DNA of 5,313 nucleotides. It comes from Abiotrophia defectiva_A. Lineage in GTDB: Bacteria; Bacillota; Bacilli; Lactobacillales; Aerococcaceae. Positions 1 through 5,285 of this stretch are shown one piece after another. The DNA is taken from the NCBI GenBank assembly GCA_963546405.1, contig CAUUNL010000083.1, positions 1 to 5,313 on the forward strand. Direction: 5' to 3'. The position numbers were made by a program, and so were the translations under genes. Within the stretch, counting starts at the first letter, position 1. Every line of letters begins with the position of its first letter. The notes under the pieces are model-generated. The model was not told the DNA's origin. It saw only the letters and a program-made list of their open reading frames with translations, and searched no databases.

Positions 1-52
1 AATAGAAGAAAAGGTAATCCCCATTTTGAAAGCAAAAGGCTTCATCCATTAG
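1..52 (+). CDS. 3' end of upstream gene, probably a PTS EIIB component (partial)
   Basis: Only the last 16 codons are present: one frame is open from base 2 to a TAG at 50-52 and reads IEEKVIPILKAKGFIH. The stop lies immediately before the Shine-Dalgarno of the EIIC gene, so the two genes are surely in one operon. Stand-alone EIIB proteins of the SgaB/UlaB (lactose/cellobiose-like) type are about 90-100 residues, usually sit directly upstream of UlaA-family EIIC genes, and often end in a short helix plus a 'K..G.I' tail like this one. The EIIB call therefore rests mainly on position and weakly on the tail. The phospho-cysteine loop that would prove it lies outside the window. A EIIA or another upstream enzyme remains possible. 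Confidence 0.55.
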   Translation, partial: IEEKVIPILKAKGFIH

Positions 53-59
53 AAGGAGG
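53..59 (+). promoter_or_regulatory. Shine-Dalgarno of the EIIC gene
   Basis: AAGGAGG is a near-perfect match to the anti-SD sequence. It leaves 2 bases before the ATG at 62, too few for initiation, and 8 bases before the ATG at 68, which is normal. This decides the start at 68. The motif overlaps the end of the preceding gene, which suggests translational coupling. Confidence 0.85.
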
Positions 60-67
60 AAATGGAA

Positions 68-1351
68 ATGAGTATTCTAAATTTCATTATTAATAATGTG
101 TTGACAAATGCTGCGATTACAGTCTCTCTCATTGCAATGTTGGGGCTCATTTTACAGAAAAAATCCGTTGGGCAAGTAGTTTCTGGTACTTTAAAAACCT
201 TGCTTGGTTTTCAAGTGCTAAGTGCTGGCTCAAGTGTTATTGTCGCAAGTCTGATTTACTTTGGTGAAATTTTCAAAAAAGGATTCCATACACAAGGGAT
301 TGTGCCATCAATTGAAGCGATTAACGGCCAGGCTATGAATGACTTAGGTCTAGGGAGCTCCATTGCCTTAACCTTCCTAGCCATCTTCGTCTTCAATATC
401 ATCTTAGCCCGTATTACTAAATGGAAATATATCTTCTTAACAGGACAAGCCTTACTTTGGATGGCCACCATGACAACCGTCTTTGGTTATGCAGGTGGAT
501 TAAGAGGGCCTGCGCTCATCCTAGTAGGTGGTTTAGTTGGTGGGATTTTCACCGTAGCTATGCCAGCCATTGCTCAACCGATTATTCGCAAGATTACAGG
601 GTCAAATGATATCGCGCTAGGTCACTTCTGTACTATCGGCTATATGTTTGAAGCAGGGGTCGCTAAGCTCTTTGGCGAACGTGGTGAGAATAAGAAGTCG
701 ATTGAAGAAATCGAGCTACCAAAATCATTCGAGTTCCTACAAGATACCTATTTGTCCGTAATGGTTGTGATGGTCCCTATGTTCATCATTACCGCTCTCT
801 TCGCGGGTCCAGAAGCAGTTGATACAGGTGCTCAAAACTACATCATGTATGCCTTCTTGCAATCAATTCAATTCGTTGTTGGGGTATACATCCTCTTAGC
901 AGGGGTGCGCTTATTGCTTGGTGAAATCGTACCAGCCTTCCGTGGTATCGCCATGAAACTGGTGCCTGATGCAATTCCTGCGCTCGACTGTCCAGTCTTC
1001 TTCCCATATTCACCAAACGCTGTTATCTTAGGCTTCATTACAACGACTATCGGTACGCTTATCGCCATGTTTACCTTACCATTCTTCGGTCTAGCCATGA
1101 TCTTGCCAGGGATGTTAACTAACTTCTTCGCAGGGGGGACTGCGGGTATTTTCGGTAATGCAACTGGTGGTAGAAGAGGGGCCATTATTGGTGGTATTGC
1201 CCATGGGTTCTTCATTACCTTGCTACCAGCCTTGCTTGTTACAGCCTTCAATCAGCTAGGCTTTATCAATGCGACAGCTACTGACGTCGATACGGTAACC
1301 GCAGCCTTACTATACTTCTGGATTCTCAACCCCGTCTTTAAGATGTTCTAA
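68..1351 (+). CDS. PTS sugar transporter EIIC, UlaA/SgaT (ascorbate-type) family
   Basis: This is the integral membrane permease of a phosphoenolpyruvate-dependent phosphotransferase system: it moves a sugar across the cytoplasmic membrane while EIIB phosphorylates it. The 427-residue protein is almost entirely hydrophobic, with about ten membrane segments or re-entrant loops (roughly residues 12-28, 97-114, 122-142, 148-170, 227-246, 260-287, 318-343, 345-362, 372-392 and 410-424). UlaA-family signatures include GHF around H186 and the highly characteristic stretch at 276-319, with EIVPAFRGIA and then LDCP (D307, C308) and FPYSPNAV. There is no fused EIIA or EIIB domain, so these must be separate, as in ula operons. 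Length is slightly below E. coli UlaA (about 465). The start is set by the Shine-Dalgarno at 53-59; an ATG at 62 would add two residues. Family members carry L-ascorbate, but the downstream aldolase and kinase argue against a standard ascorbate pathway, so the substrate is left open. Confidence 0.92.
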   Translation: MSILNFIINNVLTNAAITVSLIAMLGLILQKKSVGQVVSGTLKTLLGFQVLSAGSSVIVASLIYFGEIFKKGFHTQGIVPSIEAINGQAMNDLGLGSSIALTFLAIFVFNIILARITKWKYIFLTGQALLWMATMTTVFGYAGGLRGPALILVGGLVGGIFTVAMPAIAQPIIRKITGSNDIALGHFCTIGYMFEAGVAKLFGERGENKKSIEEIELPKSFEFLQDTYLSVMVVMVPMFIITALFAGPEAVDTGAQNYIMYAFLQSIQFVVGVYILLAGVRLLLGEIVPAFRGIAMKLVPDAIPALDCPVFFPYSPNAVILGFITTTIGTLIAMFTLPFFGLAMILPGMLTNFFAGGTAGIFGNATGGRRGAIIGGIAHGFFITLLPALLVTAFNQLGFINATATDVDTVTAALLYFWILNPVFKMF

Positions 1352-1356
1352 TGGGT

Positions 1357-1362
1357 GAGGTG
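1357..1362 (+). promoter_or_regulatory. Shine-Dalgarno of the TPR gene
   Basis: GAGGTG, within GGTGAGGTGA, lies 6 bases before the ATG at 1369. The upstream in-frame ATG at 1351 overlaps the EIIC stop (TAATG) but has no purine-rich site before it. The site therefore favours 1369 as the start. Confidence 0.75.
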
Positions 1363-1368
1363 ACCGTC

Positions 1369-1767
1369 ATGTTTGATTGGTTTAAATCCAAGAAGAAGGA
1401 AGCTCAAAAAACGAAAACGGAAGAAAAGTCAGAAAGTCTAACCTCCCCGGAAGAAGTTCAAGAATTAATCCAGAGAGATTTAGAGAAAATTAAGGCTACT
1501 TCAGATGCAGAAGTATTAGCGAAGCTATATGAGCAAGTGGGTGTTTATTATTGGCAATTAGATTCGGTAGATGAAGCTATTGAGTATTTGGAAAAAAGCC
1601 AAGAGTTGAAACCTTCCATGGGAGAAGGCTATAAGAAGCTCATGTTGCTCTACAATAGCAAGCGAGCAGAAGCTGCCAAAAATCGGGATGACGCCGGAAT
1701 TGACTATTACATGAATAAGTTAGATGATATGAGAAATCTCGCCAAGAAATTGACGCTATCACGCTAG
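1369..1767 (+). CDS. small tetratricopeptide-repeat (TPR) protein of the PTS operon
   Basis: A soluble, highly charged, helical protein of 132 residues with no signal peptide or membrane segment. It starts with a short amphipathic segment (MFDWFKSKKK), then a Lys/Glu/Ser/Thr-rich linker to about residue 28. One well-formed TPR follows at about 50-82: L..LYEQVGVYYW, then D..EAIEYLEKS, then QELKP, matching the W/L-G/Y-A-A-P pattern. A second degenerate helical pair covers about 83-128. TPRs bind other proteins, so a scaffold or regulatory role for the transporter or the enzymes encoded next to it is plausible, but nothing here names a partner. The aromatic-plus-lysine N-terminus could touch the membrane (inference). 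The gene begins 17 bases after the EIIC stop and ends 22 bases before the aldolase. An ATG at 1351 would add six residues and overlap the EIIC stop, but is less likely. I do not recognise a named orthologue. Confidence 0.8.
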   Translation: MFDWFKSKKKEAQKTKTEEKSESLTSPEEVQELIQRDLEKIKATSDAEVLAKLYEQVGVYYWQLDSVDEAIEYLEKSQELKPSMGEGYKKLMLLYNSKRAEAAKNRDDAGIDYYMNKLDDMRNLAKKLTLSR

Positions 1768-1776
1768 TGAGTGAAA

Positions 1777-1782
1777 GGGAGG
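1777..1782 (+). promoter_or_regulatory. Shine-Dalgarno of the aldolase gene
   Basis: GGGAGG, within AAAGGGAGG, leaves only 1 base before the in-frame ATG at 1784 but 7 bases before the ATG at 1790. The start at 1790 is therefore preferred. Confidence 0.8.
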
Positions 1783-1789
1783 AATGGGT

Positions 1790-2653
1790 ATGTACAAGAC
1801 CGTGCGAGATCTTACAGAAGATGCAGAACGACTGAATATGACGATAGGCGCATTCAATATGCATAACTTAGAGATGCTCCCCGATATGATTCGAGCAGCC
1901 AAGGAAATGGGCGCTCCAATTATCATACAAACGAGTGTCGATACCGCAAAATACATTGGCTACAATGTCATTGTTGCCGTAGTAGAAGAGTTAGCCAATT
2001 CTATGATTGTGGATGTGGCTTTGCATTTAGATCATGCTAAGGATTTTGATGCGATTAAGGATGCCATTGAGGCAGGTTATTCTAGCGTCATGTTCGATGG
2101 GTCAAGTCTGCCCTTCAAGGAGAATATTGAGAAGACTAAACAAGTCGTAGAATACGCACATGCGCGAAGCGTATCGGTTGAAGGGGAGCTAGGGACCATT
2201 GGTGGAACGGAAGAAGGAGTTTCCGTATCCGAAGAGGATAAAGAATATACCCGACCTAATGATGCGGTGACCTTCGTTCGAGAAACAGGTGTTGACGTAT
2301 TGGCAGTAGGGATTGGTACCAATCATGGACAATTCAAGTCGAAAACAAATGTGAAGATTCCACTCCTAAAAGAAATCCATCAAGTAGTAGATGTTCCGCT
2401 AGTGATTCACGGTGGGACTGGCGTTAAGGAAGAAGATTACCCTGATTTAATCAATAATGGGATTCGTAAGTTTAACGTTGGCACGGAGTTGCTCGTTAAC
2501 TGGACCCAGCAGGCCAAAGATTGCTTCGCCGAAACTCCCGTGAATAAGTCGCTTCGCTATAACATTATTCCAGCCAATCAAAAAGTAAAGGAAATCGTGA
2601 AGCATAAAATCGGACTCTTCATGAATAAAAATCAACCCGTAAATGTTGGGTAG
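1790..2653 (+). CDS. class II (zinc-dependent) ketose-bisphosphate aldolase
   Basis: A cytoplasmic aldolase of the FbaA/GatY/KbaY family, which reversibly cleaves a ketose 1,6-bisphosphate into dihydroxyacetone phosphate and an aldehyde (glyceraldehyde 3-phosphate for fructose or tagatose bisphosphate). The 287 residues match the short GatY/KbaY/Bacillus-type subgroup in length. Visible motifs in barrel order, numbered from this start: GAFNMHN at 20-26; HLDHA at 79-83 with catalytic D81 and zinc ligand H82; FDGSSLPF at 102-109; EGELG at 131-135; GTNHG at 176-180 with zinc ligand H179; VIHGGTG at 205-211 with zinc ligand H207; and the phosphate-binding NVGTEL at 229-234. All catalytic and metal residues are present, so it should be active. 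Several positions differ from common forms (HLDHA rather than HLDHG, GTNHG rather than GT.HG with S or A), suggesting a separate subgroup, so fructose or tagatose specificity cannot be assigned. Its place between a PTS permease and a kinase-like gene indicates sugar catabolism. An ATG at 1784 would add two residues. Confidence 0.9.
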   Translation: MYKTVRDLTEDAERLNMTIGAFNMHNLEMLPDMIRAAKEMGAPIIIQTSVDTAKYIGYNVIVAVVEELANSMIVDVALHLDHAKDFDAIKDAIEAGYSSVMFDGSSLPFKENIEKTKQVVEYAHARSVSVEGELGTIGGTEEGVSVSEEDKEYTRPNDAVTFVRETGVDVLAVGIGTNHGQFKSKTNVKIPLLKEIHQVVDVPLVIHGGTGVKEEDYPDLINNGIRKFNVGTELLVNWTQQAKDCFAETPVNKSLRYNIIPANQKVKEIVKHKIGLFMNKNQPVNVG

Positions 2654-2656
2654 GGA
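2652..2656 (+). promoter_or_regulatory. Shine-Dalgarno of the kinase-like gene, fused to the aldolase stop
   Basis: AGGGA overlaps the aldolase stop TAG (2651-2653), so ribosomes ending the aldolase can re-initiate on the next gene. Three in-frame ATGs follow, at 2656, 2662 and 2665. The first overlaps the site and is unlikely; the other two have 5 and 8 bases of spacing, and both are acceptable. Confidence 0.6.
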
Positions 2657-2661
2657 TGACT

Positions 2662-3276
2662 ATGATGAAAAAATACCTAATTCTACTTGCTGGGCCACCA
2701 GCGACAGGAAAGAGTTATTTAAGTCGTCTTATCTGCCACGAACTTCCTGAGACCTATACCATCTCGCCAGATGAGTTGAAGGAGAATTTGGCAGATAGTG
2801 TGGGATTCAACTCAAGTGAAGAGAAGATGGAATTGGAAAAAAAGGTCTGGACCTATTATTATCAGGCTCTTGATTTATATATGAAGATTGGGAAACAATT
2901 TATCTTATCTGAATACCCCTTCTCCTACAAACAAAGAAAAAGGCTAGAAGAATTATCTACCACCTATCACTATGACGTTATTACTATTCGATTAGTATGC
3001 GACTTTGAGACTTTATGGGAGCGGAGGATTAAGAGAGACTTATCGCCAGAACGTCATTTAAGCTATATCACTAGCTGCTATCACTATGGTGATAGATTGG
3101 AAGACAGAAGGCGAGCAGACCAGCTCATTACTAAGGAAGAGTTTGCTAAAATCATTGAGGATAGAGACTACAACCACTTTGAAATGGGGAAACTCTACGA
3201 AGTAGACGTCACAGACTACTCTAAGGTCCATTATGAGCCGCTGTTAGCAGAACTGAGGAAGCTGAAAGAAGTGTAA
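2662..3276 (+). CDS. P-loop kinase-like protein (AAA_33/zeta-type small-molecule kinase fold)
   Basis: A soluble protein of about 204 residues (203 from the ATG at 2665) that opens directly into a P-loop. The Walker A motif GPPATGKS lies at about residues 11-18, after the hydrophobic strand YLILLA. An acidic SPDE follows the second strand (around D37), as in small kinases that bind a phosphoryl acceptor there. A Walker-B-like strand FILSEYPF is at about 80-87. A basic LID-like helix (W119, E120, R121, R122, K124, R125) is followed by PERH, resembling small-molecule and nucleoside kinases with a '..R..R....ERH..' segment. The fold fits an ATP-dependent kinase acting on a small metabolite. As last gene of a PTS-aldolase operon it could add the second phosphate needed to make the aldolase substrate; this is inference and no motif identifies a sugar. 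A zeta toxin was considered, but no antitoxin gene is adjacent. The stop is followed at once by a terminator. Confidence 0.75.
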   Translation: MMKKYLILLAGPPATGKSYLSRLICHELPETYTISPDELKENLADSVGFNSSEEKMELEKKVWTYYYQALDLYMKIGKQFILSEYPFSYKQRKRLEELSTTYHYDVITIRLVCDFETLWERRIKRDLSPERHLSYITSCYHYGDRLEDRRRADQLITKEEFAKIIEDRDYNHFEMGKLYEVDVTDYSKVHYEPLLAELRKLKEV

Positions 3277-3277
3277 G

Positions 3278-3308
3278 AAAAAAACCGCCCGTGTGAACGG
3301 GCGGTTTT
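3278..3308. terminator. bidirectional rho-independent terminator between convergent operons
   Basis: A perfect 12-bp inverted repeat, AAAACCGCCCGT at 3281-3292 and ACGGGCGGTTTT at 3297-3308, encloses a GTGA tetraloop. Read on the + strand it ends in TTTT, directly after the kinase-like gene stop at 3274-3276. Read on the - strand it ends in seven T (the A run at 3278-3284), just past the pyrophosphohydrolase stop at 3311-3313. One element thus ends both operons, with the stronger T-run for the leftward unit. Confidence 0.93.
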
Positions 3309-3310
3309 GC

Positions 3311-3607
3311 TTATTCATTTGGTGCCGGATACTTAATCGCGTTCTTAACTAACTTTTCCCGGATAATCTGATCAATATCGAGGCCTAGGTTATCGGCTAA
3401 CATATAGGTGTAAATGAGGACGTCCGCTAACTCCTCTTTGATATGTTCCAACTCAGGGCCGTTGACGTCCTCGGGCGCCCGCCACTGATAAATTTCCATA
3501 AGTTCCGCTGCTTCAATAGCAACCGACATGGCTAGGTCTTTTTCATTATGAAAGGGACGCCAGTTGCGTGCATCGCGGAAGGCATTGATTTCGTCCATAA
3601 TGGTCAT
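3311..3607 (-). CDS. MazG-superfamily NTP pyrophosphohydrolase, DCTPP1/RS21-C6-like
   Basis: An all-alpha nucleotide pyrophosphohydrolase of 98 residues: such enzymes split (d)NTP into (d)NMP and pyrophosphate with Mg2+, typically to clear unwanted or modified nucleotides. Visible hallmarks: FRDARNW at 10-16 and FH at 19-20; EAAELME at 32-38 followed by QW at 41-42; EELAD at 58-62 giving the second acidic ExxD motif (E59, D62); and a C-terminal K..A.KYP at 88-93. This pattern, especially R-[DN]-W...FH and E..EL.E..QW, resembles vertebrate dCTP pyrophosphatase DCTPP1 more than the tandem-domain MazG of E. coli. The length is typical of the minimal single-domain type, which acts as a multimer. 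Substrate is not provable from sequence; dCTP or a modified pyrimidine is a reasonable guess. An in-frame GTG at 3616 would overlap both the upstream stop and the Shine-Dalgarno, so the ATG at 3607 is chosen. It is 5 bases after the helicase gene and must be co-transcribed with it. Confidence 0.9.
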   Translation of the reverse strand: MTIMDEINAFRDARNWRPFHNEKDLAMSVAIEAAELMEIYQWRAPEDVNGPELEHIKEELADVLIYTYMLADNLGLDIDQIIREKLVKNAIKYPAPNE

Positions 3608-3612
3608 AGATA

Positions 3613-5259
3613 TCACTCCTCTGTGGATTTTGCTGTGGCTTGTAGAGCCAATAATTTGTCTCGCAGACGTGGATTGACGGCATAAAGGTAGAGGCCTTTG
3701 ACACCGCGCTTGAGCAGGACATTCAAGGAATTGAGAATCATCTGCTCCAAGGCCTGAGCATAGGTGGCATCGTCCATATCAGCCCGCCGGACCTTGGCGC
3801 CACGGTCCATGTAACGGTTAGGGTCCACGACAATCCGGTCCGTCTCAGGGTCATAGTCGACCGAAGGACCAATCACCACGCCGGCATAGTTGAGGTCGAA
3901 GCCCTGAATGGTGTAGATAGAACCTACTTCACGGATGGTTTCAGGCCGCTCGGCCCAAGTTTTGTTATCTACAGTTGAGTTCCAAGGCAGGTTAATCCCA
4001 CCAGGGTCAACCAGATAACTATTACCATCCTTCTTATGCTCATAGTCGAAAGTTCCAATGATGCGAGACAGCCCTAGAACTTGGTCCTTCTCCCAAATCA
4101 TAGCCTTGAAGCGACTAGGGTCCGCTACTACTTGGAAGTCGAAGCCATCCGTCTCTGGCCAAGGCGACAGACGGCGCTGGTCCACTAAGTCATCAATCCA
4201 ATCAATGACAGCGCCAGCCCCTTGCATACGGAATTGGTCGGTCAGATGGAAGTGATGGAGCTTGGGTTCGCTCCCTATAACGGCAGAGAGTCGTTCCTTG
4301 TCCCAGTGGCTTTTCACCTTGAGAACTTGCTTAGAGTCAAAGATACAGACCACGATTTTGGCTAACTTGAGAATCTCGCTTAGGTGGTTGTCCTGTCTGA
4401 AGTTATTGTAGGCATCAGACTGAGATAAGAGCAAGTGTGCCTCATCAATCAGGACAATGTCGACTTCCTGGCCCTTGTTAATGAAAGGCGTAGGTTTGTC
4501 GAAGGAATTTTTCTTGAGATTGGGCAAGCCGGCAGCAATGGCCTTATAGGTCTTCAGCATCTCGCTATGGTTGACTAGGAGACGGCTCTTCACCCCATAG
4601 AAAGGGGAGCTCTTGTCCGCAGCCAAATCCGCCAGCCGATGCATAATAGCTGACAGGACGACACTCTTACCAGTGCCAGCCTCACCTTCGATTAGGAAGA
4701 GGTGGTGTTGGTTGTCGGAGAGTGCTTGTTGGCAGAAGTTGAGCACTTCATCTTTAATGGCTTGTTGGGCAGTAGACAGTGTTTTGAATGGCGACAGCTT
4801 AAAGATGTCCTTATTCTCTATTTCATCTATGGTGTGGTTGACAAGGTTCTTGGCTCGTAAACTTTCCCACAGTTGGGGAAAGAGCTCTTGCTGGAAGTAG
4901 GCCTTGTTAGCATAATTAGCTGTCTTCTTCTGCTTGGTCTGACTCCGGTTCTGCAACTTATATTTCTCATCCGCTAGGAAATAGTTAATGAGTTTGGTTT
5001 CGAAGTCATAGGTAGCGGACTTATGGAAGTCCTGGTTCCCAATTAGAAGTGTCTGGGTCATCTTGCAGCGACGCAGATCTTTTAGGTGTGCTTTCATACG
5101 CTTAGGCATTTGGTCTGTTTCGCCAATATAGGCATCAGGCCGGCGTTTGTCCGTATTATGTAGAATATAGATGATGGGGTAGTTTGTAAGTAATTCTTCT
5201 GTAATTTGTCCAATCGAGTCCTTGTCAAATCGTACTTCTTCAAGTATAAAATCCGCCAT
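3613..5259 (-). CDS. GIY-YIG nuclease fused to DUF2075/Schlafen-group-3 type SF1 helicase
   Basis: A soluble 548-residue two-domain protein predicted to cut and remodel nucleic acid. N-terminal GIY-YIG domain, about residues 27-106: the 'GIY' strand is YIL around Y31, YIG at 44-46, then R54, H58, catalytic-type E87 and a closing N104, so the expected active-site set looks complete. After a Lys/Gln-rich linker (about 105-155) comes the P-loop motor: Walker A GEAGTGKS at 192-199, Walker B VLIDEAH at 269-275, a motif-III-like FDSKQ at 307-311, LTDQFRM at 339-345, and TIQGFDL at 450-456 before a VVIGP strand. A motif-VI-like NVLLKRG is at 513-519, where K517 replaces the usual T but R518 is kept. 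These features match Pfam DUF2075 helicases, related to Schlafen group 3. Some relatives are linked to phage defence (the staphylococcal Nhi nuclease-helicase is a comparator, from memory), but the role of GIY-YIG forms is unsettled. The start at 5259 has only a weak site, AAGGCGG, 7 bases upstream. It shares an operon with the pyrophosphohydrolase. Confidence 0.9.
   Translation of the reverse strand: MADFILEEVRFDKDSIGQITEELLTNYPIIYILHNTDKRRPDAYIGETDQMPKRMKAHLKDLRRCKMTQTLLIGNQDFHKSATYDFETKLINYFLADEKYKLQNRSQTKQKKTANYANKAYFQQELFPQLWESLRAKNLVNHTIDEIENKDIFKLSPFKTLSTAQQAIKDEVLNFCQQALSDNQHHLFLIEGEAGTGKSVVLSAIMHRLADLAADKSSPFYGVKSRLLVNHSEMLKTYKAIAAGLPNLKKNSFDKPTPFINKGQEVDIVLIDEAHLLLSQSDAYNNFRQDNHLSEILKLAKIVVCIFDSKQVLKVKSHWDKERLSAVIGSEPKLHHFHLTDQFRMQGAGAVIDWIDDLVDQRRLSPWPETDGFDFQVVADPSRFKAMIWEKDQVLGLSRIIGTFDYEHKKDGNSYLVDPGGINLPWNSTVDNKTWAERPETIREVGSIYTIQGFDLNYAGVVIGPSVDYDPETDRIVVDPNRYMDRGAKVRRADMDDATYAQALEQMILNSLNVLLKRGVKGLYLYAVNPRLRDKLLALQATAKSTEE
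3616..3622 (-). promoter_or_regulatory. Shine-Dalgarno of the pyrophosphohydrolase gene
   Basis: AGAGGAG on the - strand lies inside the last codons of the helicase gene and 8 bases before the ATG at 3607. It overlaps the alternative GTG start (3616-3614), which is why that start is rejected. Its position predicts translational coupling to the helicase gene. Confidence 0.8.
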
Positions 5260-5285
5260 TAGGCCACCGCCTTGTCTGAGCTATG

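Noticed and set aside
868..1251. 127-codon open frame on the - strand inside the EIIC gene
   Set aside because: It is antisense to highly conserved UlaA motifs, has low-complexity Pro/Lys/Ala composition and no recognisable family, so it is a shadow of the real gene.
1640..2635. Several - strand open frames of 62-81 codons across the TPR and aldolase genes
   Set aside because: All overlap strongly supported coding sequence, and their translations resemble no protein family.
68..3276. A standard L-ascorbate (ula) utilisation operon
   Set aside because: The permease is of that family, but no UlaG, UlaD, UlaE or UlaF homologue is present; the following enzymes are an aldolase and a kinase-like protein.
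2662..3276. Zeta toxin of a toxin-antitoxin pair
   Set aside because: The P-loop fold is similar, but there is no small antitoxin gene next to it, and it is translationally coupled to a metabolic gene.
4613..4900. 95-codon open frame on the + strand opposite the helicase gene
   Set aside because: It is antisense to the Walker A region, is Ser/Trp/Cys-rich with no known domain, and lies inside a well-supported gene.
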